Assembly (NCBI RefSeq): GCF_022539665.2
Contig: NC_081333.1
Span: forward strand, 2,914,001 to 2,978,000
Direction of reading: 5' to 3'
Length of the DNA: 64,000 nucleotides
From: Daphnia carinata
Taxonomy: Eukaryota; Arthropoda; Branchiopoda; Diplostraca; Daphniidae
Part shown: piece after piece, positions 21,698 through 35,600 of the stretch
Layout of the letters: every line of letters begins with the position of its first letter
How positions within the stretch are numbered: position 1 is the first letter of the stretch
Made by a program: the position numbers and the translations under genes
The notes under the pieces: generated by a model
The model's input: only the letters and a program-made list of their open reading frames with translations
Databases searched by the model: none
Told to the model about the DNA's origin: nothing

Positions 21698-24600
21698 GCA
21701 AGAAGCCAAGGAAAATGAAAGATTTTTTCCTTGTTTTATTTCCATCTCATCTGACCCAATTGCTCTTGGTCTACGGGTCTCTCTGGAAATTTGGCGCACA
21801 TTGAAGACGTGGTCAAGCGTACCAACATTCCTTAAAAAAGAACAGCGAGTCCCGCGTGAAGAAAAAAAGGTCGTTTTTTACGCCCCGTTTCTTATGGATT
21901 TGGAATAGTTAGTCTTTGTCTGCAGCTGAATAATACAGTGGGGCACCGTCTGTGTGTGTGTGTGTGTGGTTTGTGTGACTGGTTGCCTGCCGTAAGTGTT
22001 TTCATTCCACGACTTGTCTAGGTGAAAAATGGGGCGTGATAACGGGATGGATGACGTTGCTCGTCCTACACTGAATGCGAAAAGAGAACTGAATCATGGA
22101 TCCAATGATTATTATTTTCTATTTCGGGAAAGAGGATATCTTACGATCCTTGCATTTTATGTTACACACCCTCTGGGGGGGGGGGCGTAAGATTATTACG
22201 GACGATGCCTTTGCTTAATAATTTTTTTTTTTTTTTTTCTTACTCATTTTCTGGTTCTGTGGTGATAGGATTTGCTTGAGGGCGGGTTATTTAATATGAT
22301 ATGAGCCAGTTTCGTTTCTCTTTTCCTTGTTCCATGGATGTTGGGGGTATTGTTCTATAGGAACTGGCTTTGACATTTGAGCAGCAACGTCGTTCTCGTT
22401 TATGACATTGTTACTTTGCTCGGTTCCTGTGTCAATACACAGTAGCTCCGTTATCTGTCACCGAGACAAGATTAAGCGTTTGCTAGACGATCAAATAGTA
22501 AGACTACTCTGTACTATACAATAGCTCACTTGGGAGCAAAACAAAAATGGACTTCCCTCTCGCATTTTATTCGTTCAAAAATGAGTGGATTAGGACTAGA
22601 TAAGGAAGAATTCAGTTTTGGGAAAGGCCAACGTGTTTACATTTAAAACGAGCAAGTTGAATGGCACTCGTGAGGGATGGCAAAACGGCCACGTAAACAC
22701 GGGGCCGTTGCTTGGAAACCTCAAATTGAGGCAGATCGACGTGTGATGGAAGGACATGCGCCACTCATAAAAATTAACACGTCATACATTTTTTTTTTCA
22801 CGCTATTTAGCCATTCAAGTCTCTTTCTGTCCAGCATTTTTTTTTTCTCTTTCCTCTAGAGTCAGTTCTCGTGAATTGCAGATCCCGGAAAGTCTCGGGA
22901 CATGGTTCTACGATGGATCTTTTTTACCAATTTTTTTTTATTCGACTTGCGGATTACGACTCGCTTCATCGTTTGTGGTTGGAATAGGAACTTTTATTCC
23001 GACCGAATCGGTACAGGATTGGCTTCTCTCATGTATAGATAGCAATGAGGCAAGATTTGTTTGCATCAGCCCATGTGTACATTTAGGCCCTTCCGGCCTT
23101 CTGTTTCTTGATTGGGTCTCTAATAGTTACAACCATCTTGTTTAGCTATTAATTAACGAGTAGGGGACTTCTTATTTCTTTCTTTTCTATTGCAATATTT
23201 TGTCTTGACATTTTGAGCCCCCAAAATTTTTAAGCGAAAGAAGATGAAATAACAATTAATTACATTTGATCTTGTTCATGTAATCAATGCGCATTAAAGT
23301 GGCTCTCGTTTGCGATAAAGGGATTCCTTTGGATTCGTTCATCTCCCCATCGCAATAGTATCTATGTTTTGACCGGATAGGGCTTGCCTATATGGTGGCC
23401 CTAGATTTACGTCAGGGATTTACGGCAGCGCTGTGCCACCGGAGCTGGAGAAGAATTGATATGAAACGCACCAGCAGCCTCGTTTCGTATAGGCGTCGAG
23501 GGAAAAGCTGCTGAGGTACAAAAGGGAACACCCCAACAAAAAAAAAAAAAGAAAATCATTCGCTACTAAGAGGAAAATGAAGATGTTATCGCGTGGGTTC
23601 CCAACGAACCAATCAATACAGTCAGAGAGTTTGTCTATGTCTTCTTGTCATCAAATATTTTGATAGCGATTCACTTGAAACGTAAATTGAGAAACAATTT
23701 GGGTAAAATCAATTTGTTTTAAATCGTACGTACGGTGACTATTAATTTAATTTGTTGGGATATTTTTACTATTAGCGTTTCCGTGCAAACAAAGGTGCCC
23801 TCCTAATGTAATTCGCTTCTAATCCTCTCAGTTGGCAAACATCTTTAAGTTACTGTAAAGTTCTCGTTGCCTATCCTGTTTATCTGAATAAGCCTCTTAA
23901 TGGACCAATTGAGAAATGAGGCTGCGTTGCAAGCTTTACAACAAAAGCCGATTATTGAATTTTTATGGGTAAAATGCCATTTGTTCCATGTGAGGTGCGT
24001 CCCTCTTCATGCCGATTTTCCTTTTTAAAAAATTTATGTATGGAGCATGAAAGTATCATGTTTTAGTAGATCAACATGTCGAAATGCATCATCTCGAATC
24101 TATTGGGTTAACGCGATCGACCTATCAAAGCGGGGGTGGTACGATAAGGTAAAGCAAACGCAATGGTTCGTGCAGTTCATTTTCCGTTTGGCTGAAAATT
24201 ATACAGCAACCTTGTATTGTTGTCTACAATTTTTTTTTTTTTTTTAAACTTTATTTATTTTGCCTTTTGAATTATCACTTAGTGAGGGCTGTTTGAAGTC
24301 AATGCAGCAAAAGCCTCACTTATTATTTCAAATAACAAAATCTACTGTGCACGATTGAGTGAACATCAAACAGATTATGATTTCATTGCTCTTAAATGTT
24401 CAATAGATGTGCAACTGTAAATTCTAGGCCTTCATTAGCTATTAACTGGATCTAAAAATGTGAGTTGTATCCTCTTTTACATTGTACCCATTATGTTTAA
24501 ATAACGGGCACCACTAACTTCAGTCTCGGTTTTCCATTTAAGTATTTCGTAAGTTGTTCATCGTGAGAATTTCACACGCTCAGCCACGGACAGATAGGTC

Positions 24601-25124
24601 ACGCCCGCTGACAAAAGAAACACATTTCTCATTTTTTGTTGTTACCTTTCCAATGCTGAAAAGCTGTTCCTTTTCAATACTGTAAAAACAAATGTCGGAC
24701 ACGCAGCACCTCACGTTGTTGTCTGACTATTTGAAGTTCCGTTCAACTTCCAACTTAGCAAGAACACGTATAAACGAGTTATTCATATTTCTGTTTGCAT
24801 TTGTGCGCACTTGAAAACGGGGAATGATATTGACATGATGGTTACACACCATGCGTCATTAAGGAACTCTTTTTTTAAAATTGTTAAACAGTTCTTTTCC
24901 TTCCTGTTTATCCAGCGATTTTCATCTGCTTCACTGTCGATGATGCGCTCACTTTAAAGCCAATCATGTTTTAATGGCTGTTTGTAACTAGAAGCAAATA
25001 GGGCGACATCTTTTGGCTTGAGAAAAGGTGTCAGTGTTACCTAAGATTGATAACTAAACACAATACGCAAGATGGAATGACGTGTAAAAACTGGCTGTCG
25101 GTTTCGAATCGAGTCACGAACGCT

Positions 25125-25231
25125 GACTGAAATGCATAGGCTGTCACAAACAGTGTCGGTTTGAAACGGGGGGGACGCACGCGTGCGGGAGAGAAGCAAA
25201 ACGAAGAAAAGAGCTGCTCGAGTCTGCGCAC
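25125..25231 (-). promoter_or_regulatory. Candidate core promoter / first-exon region of dpr copy A
   Basis: On the minus strand this contains TGCATTTCAGTC, identical through its core (TGCATTTCAGTC) to the segment at 52702-52713 of copy B. TCAGT is the arthropod initiator consensus. A second shared piece, CGAGTCTGCGCAC (25219-25231 and 52810-52822, plus-strand reading), lies about 85-100 bp further upstream. This is the most upstream homology found between the two genes. No TATA box or convincing DPE was seen, and TTTCAG could equally be a splice acceptor. Confidence 0.4.
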
Positions 25232-28200
25232 ATTTTCACGCAGAAAAATGTAACACGATGAGAGAGAATAATGTTGTCAACCGAGCACGAAGCACAACAG
25301 TTAATTTTCGTTTTTTTTTTCTTCGTTTTTCGCTACCTGATAGTATCGAAATTTTTGGTTTTCGTATTATTCCATTATCGTCGTGTTACTGCTTTTGTAT
25401 TTAGATTATGTTTTAGGTTAATAGATTCCTAGTGAGGTATAATAATGACATTGTTGTTTGGTTGGGAACATCGTCACGGAGTTTGGGCGCTGAATAATTT
25501 GAGTCGTTGTTGTGTAATAATTTTGGCTATATGTAAATTCCGAGGAACAAGAGAACATCACAGCGGCTGAGAAAATGTCAGCCTCCAGGTTGACACACAT
25601 TACCGGTCATCGTTGTTCTCTGAAGTCTGAACTTCAAAGGCTTTTGTATCCATTTGAAAACGATCGCCCTTGAGGCTCTTAGAGTTCCTGTCTTGATTTG
25701 AAATTGCCGCCGTGATCAAGGATGCCTCCGGCCAAAGCCGGATATCGTTTTATTTTTTGGCCGAAATTTTATTGCCGCTGCCACTCACTACGAAAGGAAT
25801 AGAACCAGCATAATATTTAATTGCGAAAAATCGCAGTCGGAATTGTTTCAGGCAAAATATGCGCTCGCGCAATCGATTGTGCCACCCACGTTTGAAACTG
25901 ATTTAATCACTCCCCAAATAGTCGACACTATGTAAAATTTTTTCTTACATTTCTTATTTGCGCGTGAGTTCAGTTTTGAGTAAGCTTTTTTTTTTTTCAC
26001 TGGAAATTGACGCCTACATTACGCGTGCAACTACAATGTTTAAGTTGCGCTTGTTGGAAATGCAAATTAACATCATAGGGAAGACGAGCCGATCGAAACG
26101 AATCCTTAAAATTTACTGTTGCCGAAACCAGGTCACGTTCTGGCTGAAAATAAAAAATCAGTAGAGATCGTTGATCGTGAAAAGATAAAAATGGAAAGCC
26201 CTAAGACGATGATGCGGATTTCTCAGAGGTTCTTTCGCTGGATTGCTTCCAAAGCCATCGAGTTTAATGTTTGATTATTCCATTAATACAATTACTGTGG
26301 TGTATTCCTTTGGGCCAACATTTTGCTCCGTTCTTGGTTTTTGTCGATGGCCATATTGTCCGGGGTCATTGAGCCGTAAGCACTAGATTAAAAATCGTTC
26401 ATTGCGCTTCAAAGATTTCCTGCGTTTTCTATGTTTTTCAAGCTAAGTGACGTGCAAAGGATTTTGAGAATTGCCCTTTGAATTTCCCGGTTTTGATTGA
26501 ACTTTTACGTGTCGCTATTTTTTTTTTTTTTCAGGTTATAGAGACGATATTAATTGCGTGTCACTCCAAGTTGTTCAGTTTGTGTAAGTTTCGCAATGCA
26601 AGTCCAACTTGGCAACGTGTCCGATTTTATTTTCGTCCATTACGTTCGTGATTCTAAAGTTTAGCAAAATTTAGCGCTTCGTCGCACTTTTGATTTCATC
26701 CCCAATGGCGATGTTGTTTCAAATCCTCATTTCATGTTGCCTTAACTACCTTAAGTCTCGAAAGTTAGAAGCTTGAACGAATAATTTATGTATCATGACC
26801 TAAAAGGAGCAATAATGTTGAGACAGTTATGTTCAGTTTTCGAATGAAGTGAACGCACCCGTGGGTGTTCAAGGAAGTCCATTTGGATCGCGATAGAGTG
26901 GGACCACTTTGCATAGAGTGCGAGACATTTGCATACCTCATACTTAATCAAAAACGGGCGGGCTGTGTTCTGCCTACAGATCCGCTCAAGAGAGGCTGCT
27001 GCTTCTTTTCCTCTATGGTGAGGCTTTTGATTTTTAATGAAGCACGACCGGAAGCATAATAGGCCGATTCGTTTTTATAGAGCCACTGAAAACACAAAAA
27101 TCGCTTGGCATTAGGATACAGGAGCTAAAAGAGTTTGCAACTTGCTTACTGATTAAAATGCACGGTCATGTAAAACGATGTGATGGAACATAATGAAACG
27201 GAAGCGCTTTAAACTCTATCAGTTTTTTGTTTGGTTTAAACCAATATGTTTTAAGATGCGCATAATGTTTTCACATATCGATGTTGTAGCAGCCAAACTC
27301 TATCGCGTGATTCTGGTGGCTGGTTGTGGCTCTATTAGTAAACTTCATCGAACGCAGGCTGTTGATTCCGTTGGATCGATTCCAGAATATTTTGAAGTGA
27401 ACTAAGAATGAAAAGACGATAGCCGTTGCCCGATCAACGGCCTTGCTACCAATTTATTTTATAACAGGTCATAAAACTGTACCAGTTTTCTCCCAGCTGG
27501 TATGTGTGTGTGTGTGTGTATGTGTATATATCTGGTTGTGAAATCATTTCTTGCCTGACAGCTCGTAACGATGTTGGCTGCCATCCAGATTTTTGATTTA
27601 GATTCAAGAAAAATACACGAATGTATTTACGCATAGAAAGACGGCGTTAAGCAAATCTTTTCACGCGCATCTCGTTTCTCTTTTTTTTTTTTTTTTGTTG
27701 CGAATAATGAACCCATTCCGACGTTCTTTTTGTGAAGACTCTTTGGATGCATTGCATAAAAGAAAAATGAATACGTTTGCGGAAAACTGATCCAACGAAA
27801 TGCGGAAAAAAACCTGAAACACCACTTCATTTTCTTTGAATTGCATCCCCACGTTTTGATTTAAGAAAAAATGTAAAATCATTATTCGTTATCTTTCTCT
27901 GCTAGATTTGTATTTGCCCAGCCTATCGTCTATTTTTTATTGATGCCAATTGTTAGCAAACAGGTAAACCATTGCGTGTTAATCACACGTTTTTCAACGT
28001 TTCTACATCTAGATGAAATTGGAGCTTAAACGTTCTATCATGTTGCATATGGTTATCCTATTATTGGTGCGACTGATGTTCGCTAATCCGACGATGTGTC
28101 ATCCCGGACATGTGACGCTCTAGCGGTGCGGATAACATTGTGCCGCTTCCACTTTTGGCAGAAGAATGGGGAAAGTCGGAATTACCATTGCTTGTTGGGA

Positions 28201-28319
28201 CAGTACCTATTGCGCTACGCGTTGAGATTGTTACAGCTGGATACGACACGCTATGGCCATCGATCAGCACATTAATCCGCCAACACACCGTTGTATTCCG
28301 CTATTATATAGAGCCAACG

Positions 28320-28339
28320 CACACACACACACACACACA
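28320..28339. repeat. CA dinucleotide microsatellite
   Basis: Ten uninterrupted CA units, preceded by CCAACG. It generates the low-complexity His/Thr stretches seen in local open frames, which are therefore not evidence of genes. Confidence 0.9.
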
Positions 28340-29491
28340 TCCTTTGATTCGATTTTCTCTTGTTCTCTTGGCCGGCTTTCCAACTTTTGTTCCAATAAAG
28401 TTGTATACCAGCAATGCCTTCTAAAAGCCAGGACTCGCCATTTTGTGTTATTGACGCATTTTGAGCAAGTAAGGAAACAAGAAAAGGGATTCGTTTATCA
28501 TTTGTTATCTGACTGGACATTGCGACACTCTTGTGCTCTTTTTTACAAGCTTCTAGTTTTGTTTTCGAAAACAACTTGTTGTCTTATAGTCATAAACCTG
28601 TCCATTTTCGATAGTCCACTTTGGTGTTGAAGCATTTGATTTTATTTTTTTTTTGTACATGATATTTTATTTGACGTACCGTTTGTGATGTGGACGTCAA
28701 GGAAGTTTAGCGCTGGCTACCTGCCATTAAAATGTTTTCATTTCCTCACTTCCTTTGCCAATATTTTAGGCGGAAAAGCGTCGTGACCTTGTCGAAAATT
28801 TGGAACAGCTAAAATTGTTGGACAAACAGGTTTTCTCATAGGATTTCATGAATGGCGGGATGCTATACCGTAACGCTATAAACTTTTGATGTCAACAATT
28901 TATACGGCCATGAGCGTTGATTGGGAGCGATGCGGAACTGAAAAATAATCGATAGTTTTATTCTACATGTATGTGTTGGCTTAATTTCTCCCCAAAATTT
29001 TGTTCGGTGATTTCATTTTCGTTAACGTTGTGGTTAAGACGTATTTTCGTGAATGCGGAGAAACACAATTTGAGGCTTCACCGACAGGATAACGAATGGA
29101 TTCTCTATTTCTTTCAACGCTTTCCTCGTAGAAAAATTCAATCTGAAATGAATATGGGTTTAATCTCTTAGCTCGTCGGATAGACATTTTCTGAATATAT
29201 CTGTGAACGTGTGTGATAAACGAGAGAAGTCATAAAAAGTTCGGCAAATCATGGCGTAGAAATCACGGTGTGTGCGTCTTACTTCCAAGGGCTTTTCAAG
29301 CAGGAAAATTTTGGTTTAATGAATGATGGAAATGTGGTTAAATGAGTTAATATGCAAATAATGTTTGTCGAAGAAGCTGTTCGAATGTGTCCCTACGTAA
29401 TTCGAAGACGTCAACGCAGAATTAAAAATATGACGTGGAAAAGGCAAACGAGGAATTTTGTTTTCTTTAAATATAGTCAGATTAATTTATG

Positions 29492-29497
29492 TTTATT
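29492..29497 (-). terminator. Candidate poly(A) signal of dpr copy B
   Basis: AATAAA on the minus strand, 158 nt after the copy B stop codon, inside an AT-rich stretch that also has AATAAT repeats. It lies just beyond the last sequence shared with the 3'UTR of copy A (29538-29560). Confidence 0.5.
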
Positions 29498-29654
29498 ATT
29501 ATTTTTTTTATTATTATTTTTTTTTATATCGAGCAAAAGAATTTGTACACGAATGGGCACGATGAAGTTATAGGATTATCGATAAAAGAACGACTCGTGA
29601 TACCATAAAAGAAAATCGAATGGAAGGTACAACGTAAAGAAAAAAAAATCAGAG

Positions 29655-32600
29655 TTATCGATTTTGAAGAGGCATCTGAAGAAGAAGGAAATTTAGCCCA
29701 AAGATGAGCACATTCAGTGGAATGGAAGATTTCAGGGCCGACTGTCTCTGAACCGCCGCTGGTCGATCACCTAATAACACAAACGACAATTATTTGTGAA
29801 CAAAAATAATCTCCATAAATTAACTTATATTTCATTATTTTTATAATTTTCTTAAAACGGTTGAAATTTGATTTGAGCTCGGGTGATTCCACCTTTTTGA
29901 CAAGTCCCACGTAGCTAATTAGATGCAAACATACGAGTGTAAATATACTTCTACAGGTGAAGCAGGTTGCTGAGCAACAAAACGCATTTTTAAAAAAATT
30001 GTTTTCGATTCGAAAAACAGGCCGGGGTAAATGTATCTTTTTGAACATATTTCCTTTGTCACTCGCACCGACGCCTAGCGTCAGCATCCAGCTTAAAAAT
30101 CGTCTAGGTTTTAGGCCCTCCTTTATGTACGGCGCAGAAAGGAAGCCTCATCATAGAAGCACTCTCGCTAACCATTTAGCGGCCTATTACGTCAACCTGG
30201 GTCGCCTTACATCTAAAAAAAAAGAAGTTATTTAGACGAGGATTGATTACAGACGAGGTAATGGCTGTTATTTAGCTCATAACGTATGGCTGTGCGTGTG
30301 ATATCCTAGGCTACGTATTTTTTTTTTTTCCGGGAGGGTCTTCGACAAACACAACATTTTGATCACAACGTTGATGTGTTTTTCTTTTTTATAATGTCTT
30401 GATTGAATAAGGGCAACGGTCCTAGTCTAACATGGAAAAAAAACTAGGCTGCAGTAATCGATCCAACAACTTTTAATCGGTCCTTTAACCGGGAAAAGCC
30501 GGTCCATGAGTTCATTGTGCCTTTCTTTTTTATTTAGTTTGATGGACAAAAAAATAAAGTATTTCGAAAAACTTTCAACTGTGATAACCGACTTGTGTTG
30601 GGCTCTCTTGAAATAGCATGCAGGATAAAAACGACAGCAGATGTGGAGTTGACATCGTATTTCTAGTGGGGTAGAGTCCGGTCCCAATGACACGCAAAAA
30701 TGCAGTTGATAAAAGGGCAAATGCAGATGATAGAAACGAAGGTAAACAAGAGAAAATCTAGAAGCAAGATGGACTAGGAAATGCTAAAAGATATTCCTGT
30801 GTCATTTCTTTTTTATTATTTGAAAAAAAAAAAAAAACGGACAGGAAAGAGTAGGAGGAGTTGGTGATGTCTCGGTCTGGGGTTATGTAAAGATGCCACA
30901 AACACGCCAAGAATGTTTTCAGGAAGAATATGATAACGTTGAAAAATACGGAATTCTAAGGAAATGGCAGACGGACACAGTGCGAGTTAATCGACGATGT
31001 CACGTACTCAAAAAAACCCGGAGGAAAATAAAAGAGAAAAATTTCTTGTTTTTATCGATTTCAAGAGTCAGAGAAAACATTAGAACCAAACAAAAATTGA
31101 GTTGTTTGTGCATCTCTGGCGCAACTCTCGAAAGTCAATTTGCTTCTATTGTACACTCAAAACATTTTGCGTCGGGAAAATTCTTTTTTTTTTTTCACGT
31201 TTTCCAGTTGCGTTTATTTAAAAAAAAAAGAGGTAAAGAGCGGCATAATTGAACTCAATTGTAGAAGGAAAGAAAGGTCATAATTGCTTTTCATTTGAGG
31301 ATGGCGATCAAGAACGAAAAACGGCTGGTGCGTGTTCCTCACCTGATTGTTATCTTGAGGGTTCTACTGGCGTTTAACGATCGATACATAATTACGTGCG
31401 CTGAGAAAAACACGACGACCGTATGGCGTGTGAAAAGAGATAGTCTCCCCCATTTCGACGGATTGCCCTAACGCTTTTCATTCGTGACCAACACAAGGAG
31501 AAATAAGTGGCCTTGCAAAATGTTTGACGCGTCATTCGTAAGAGCCGCGACGGCGGAAAAAAAGAATCGATTCTGCACAAGATGCGCACATCTATTTTCT
31601 TTCTATGGTCTATCTCTGGAGAAAAAACCGACTTGCCGAGTATTTATCTAGACGCCATGACGTTCGTTTGTCCTCCTTTTTTGAACGCTATTTACTGTCG
31701 TTAGTTTCCCAGCCTCTGTAATTTGACCGCGACATCAAACGCGTTTTTTTCCCACCGTAATCCGGAGAAATATTTCCTCGTTCTCCAGAATATCATAATT
31801 CATTGATAACAAGCATGCCAATTTTTCGATCAGAGATTTACGATCCGCAGGAATCTCGTAACTTACGATCCGTTCGTAGTTTCACGTAAGAAATTATTAT
31901 TTTTTTTTTTTTTTAAACTTAAAATTTATAGCCGTTGAAGGAGCGTCTAGCACGAAATAATTCCATCAACAATTTGTTTGTTCATCGTCTGCGCTGAAGC
32001 GGAAACAGTTTTGATCTACTGGTACATCATACGTTTCGTTTTTGTTTTTTTTTCGTTCAGGATCGATGGAAGTTGGATGTTATGATGGCATGTGGCGGTG
32101 GGACCGAATATCGATTGATAGTGTAAACAATTGCCAATTCACCTTGTGAGACGAAGACGTTGACTGAGGCGGCCTTCCCTCTCCACGGTACGCAGGTATA
32201 ATTGCCGGAATCAGCCGGATCTGCACGCTGGATCACCAGGCGGCTGGTCCACGCCATCCAGTCTCTTTTGCTAGCGTCCGATTCGGATACGCCTTCCAAG
32301 AAAACAGACACCAATCCTAATCCGGCGGATGATTTGCTGCCGTGAATCAACGGCCGGCCATTATGGAACCAAACGAACGGTAGGCCGCCCCCTCCCACCT
32401 GTTTTTATTGAAATTGCTGGACTTGTTTCGATCAAAATGAAAGGTAATGATGAATTATACCGTGGGTAAAGTCAGCTGAGGAAATTTGGTCTGCTGTTCT
32501 TCGACGCCGCTATTGGCGTTGGTGTCGTTCCCATTGCTGTGATTGTTCTGAAGATTCTTCGATTCCGGATGAAGTTTGCAGTGCAGCTGGATGTTACTCT

Positions 32601-35600
32601 CAGCTTCGACATGATGTTCGCCACCCTCGAGTACAGACGCCACAGGCATCCAAACTAAAAGTTCCACAAAGTGCGAAACTTGTCCCTGTCCACCCGCAAT
32701 CTGGCCGCGTGAAAAAAAGAAGATGAATTTCACCATATCTACATATTAGAATTTCCCACGATCGTGTTCGGGACATATCAATTATTAAACAAAGTAGTTA
32801 CGGTGGGAACGGCAGCTACTTGCTACAACTCTTCTTGACAAAGAAATACGCGTTTACCCACTAGTGCAAACTAGACGTAGAACTTTAGGTATCCTGCCTA
32901 ATTTTACCTTTCTTTTCTGCAAGAGTTTTGTTAGCATCGACATGCATTTTTTACGGATCGTTACGTATTCATACCCATGGACAAAGGATCAATTATCCAA
33001 GCTTTTGCCAACATCGTACTTTTCTGTACATGAACAATTTTTTTTCGGATTCTTTTGTCGCTGCTTCATGACTTGCTACGTTAAAACACAGTTTTTCTCT
33101 TCGTCCAACTTCTATTCAGATTTTACAACACGGACGTCATTAAACTGCCCTACGACGTTGAGTCCTCTGAAAAGTCCAACTGGAACGCTGGCCTCTGTGT
33201 GCCGGAATCAATGGGGCAACACATTTCGGTCGCAAAAATGAAAGCCATTGGAAATTAAACTATGTTCTTGTTGCGTTAGTATGCACTGGCCTTTCCCTGA
33301 TTAAATACTAATTATTACCTGGCATTCATAAGTGCCCGAGTCGTGAAGTTGAGGTGATTTGAGCATCAAAATCCAGTCAGGCGAACCGGGCCGGTTGAGG
33401 ACGCTGAAACGGCTGTCGGCTGTGTAGACGTGACTACCGGACGACATGATGTGCCAGTCTCTCCGTCTAATCCACGAAACCTGTTTGAAAGTAAACAATA
33501 AAATACTGTGCATCACACTGTTAATTCATTTCATTTCTCTCTCTGTATATTACAGAATGACGTGAAACGTTAGAGGCACCACCACATAAACAAGGTGAAA
33601 CGTTTGGAAACGAATGAGTATTCGCCGAAAGCCAAATGTCATCGATTCAACAGTAATCACAACATGTTTGGAGCGTTGTATGGAGGAAGAAGTTTGCGTG
33701 ACGTCTTTTGACTGATGATGAAGTTTCGTCAACGCTGTCGGCTGTGTTGGGAGATTATAATATTACCACCTCTTCTACCATTAACGTACAGAGAACCTGC
33801 GATCGGGCTAAGCTATTGGTTAATTCAAACAGAAGCTGATGACAGCTCTAATGCACTTTCTGCGCATTTCAAACAACGTGATGGTTGATAGAGTTTTTCG
33901 AACGATATACGCAACCCTGGAAACTGATGGACTTGTACGCTGCTGTGCAACGATCGTACTGGCACAAATAATCAAATGATTTCCCTTTTTTTTTTTTTTT
34001 TCACGGTCAGTTCAAAAGAGAACCAACATGCATCCAAGGGCCTCTTTCAAATGCCTTTTAATTCAGTGCCATTTTGTTGTTGTAACGAATACTTTCGATC
34101 GGGCATTTGTTTAGAGGGACCGGCATAAAAGCTCTACGATCTCAAGTAGAACATTTGATTTTCTACGAATAAAAATTTGGTAAGAAACGTTACAGGAATA
34201 AAGTGGGCTCATTATTCAATTAGGATAACACCTACGTGTCATTTACACAGTTCCTCACGATGCTGTTATTCGTATTCTCAGGGTCTCCTTTTCCATCGAT
34301 TTTTCCCTCAACAATCCGCCATTCAAAGAAAGAAAAAAGTCGACAAATGGCGGTTCTTCGTCGCAGTTTCTAATCAAGTTTTGAGGAAAGGGCAGAGGTT
34401 AATTAGAACAACCGATATAAAAAAAAATGTAACATATGAAACGTTACGCTTGCAAGTCGATTCTTTTCCAGAAATACACGAATAAATGTTATGAATTTGT
34501 GGAAAAGATCAACGATCGTATATCAAATAGTGTCGTCTTGGTACAACTGTGTACATCCAATGATCAAACCCAGACAGCGAAATCGGATACGCACAGACGA
34601 CATTGAGATTCGGATCGCTTTGAGAGCCTCGGTAACTGTCCTACTTGCAGACGAAGCAAAACACCAGCGTTGACTTTCATGTAGGTTTTTTTTTTTATTT
34701 GATAAACAGGTGAATTCGTATGTTAGATAACGTTATTGGGACGAACTACTTTAGCTCCTTTTTTGTTTATGTGAAATAAATTTTCGATCAATTTGCCAAC
34801 TATTGATTTGCAATTTACCTATTGCACAGAGGGGAAAATGGCGACAGTGAAATATACTTGTTGCTCTGCCAAATGGCTGTCGTAAACTGGTCACAGACAA
34901 AATGTTTGAGTTGAGCTGATCACTGCGTTCATAACAATACATTTGTTTCACTGAAATCACTGGGAAAAAGGAGAGAGTTAACAAAACTAAAACTGCCGGT
35001 ATAGAAAGGTTTTTTTTTTGAAGTGATTGGCACATTTAGTTACCACAGCCTTTTGTTTCCCTTCCTTGAATAGGATGTGCACCCCGTCCCCATAAATATG
35101 GAACCTCTAGACGTGGCGGGAAAAGTCTTATGCCGCTTTTATTTTGCAAAAAGCTGTCATGTAACCCTTCCCTTTCTCTTCCTTAAAAGAAAAGTTTTCT
35201 TCGTGCCGTTGCAGTACTATTAACGATGAACAAAAATTGCAGCGGTGGTAAACATTTCCCGCCATTGGGAGGGATCCAAGATTTTTGGAGAAAGGGGGAT
35301 CAAGGCCAGAGCCATAAGTTTCCTATGGTTTCGGTTCGAAAATTTTACTCATTTCTAATTTAGTATCCGTTTTCTAAGGAGGCGTTTAAATTTCTGCAGC
35401 AACACATAGCTAAACACTACTTTTCAACGATTACGATAAATTGAACTCGTGAATTTTGTGCTTGTGTACGGCAGATTGTGAAAAACGGCGATGACAATGT
35501 CTGAAAGTGTGTAGGGTGCAAGTGAATTCCGAGAATCGAAATTCGTTTCGAAACGTAGCAGAGAAAAGCTCAACTTTGGCATTTGATTGTGTAAGTGTTT

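Larger units (their letters stand above)
17089..25260 (-). other. Probable 5' intron and promoter-proximal region of dpr copy A
   Basis: About 8 kb of AT-rich sequence without a convincing coding exon. It holds two blocks found in the same order upstream of copy B: 21543-21697 (matching 47266-47459) and 25125-25231 (matching 52702-52822). The untranslated first exon of copy A is therefore expected near or within these blocks. Simple repeats include GT at 21951-21968, a G-run at about 22175-22186 and several T-runs. The hydrophobic frame at 22876-23145 has no supporting signal. Confidence 0.45.
25261..29654. other. Intergenic region between dpr copies
   Basis: About 4.4 kb between the inferred upstream end of copy A and the stop codon of copy B. 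It is AT-rich with a CA repeat at 28320-28339 and a GT-type repeat around 27504-27520. A less AT-rich island at about 28061-28290 is open on both strands but unrecognised. The 3'UTR of copy B occupies the right end. Confidence 0.5.

Noticed and set aside
22876-23145. 89-aa hydrophobic plus-strand frame
   Set aside because: There is no ATG at its 5' end, no splice context, no counterpart upstream of dpr copy B and no family signature.
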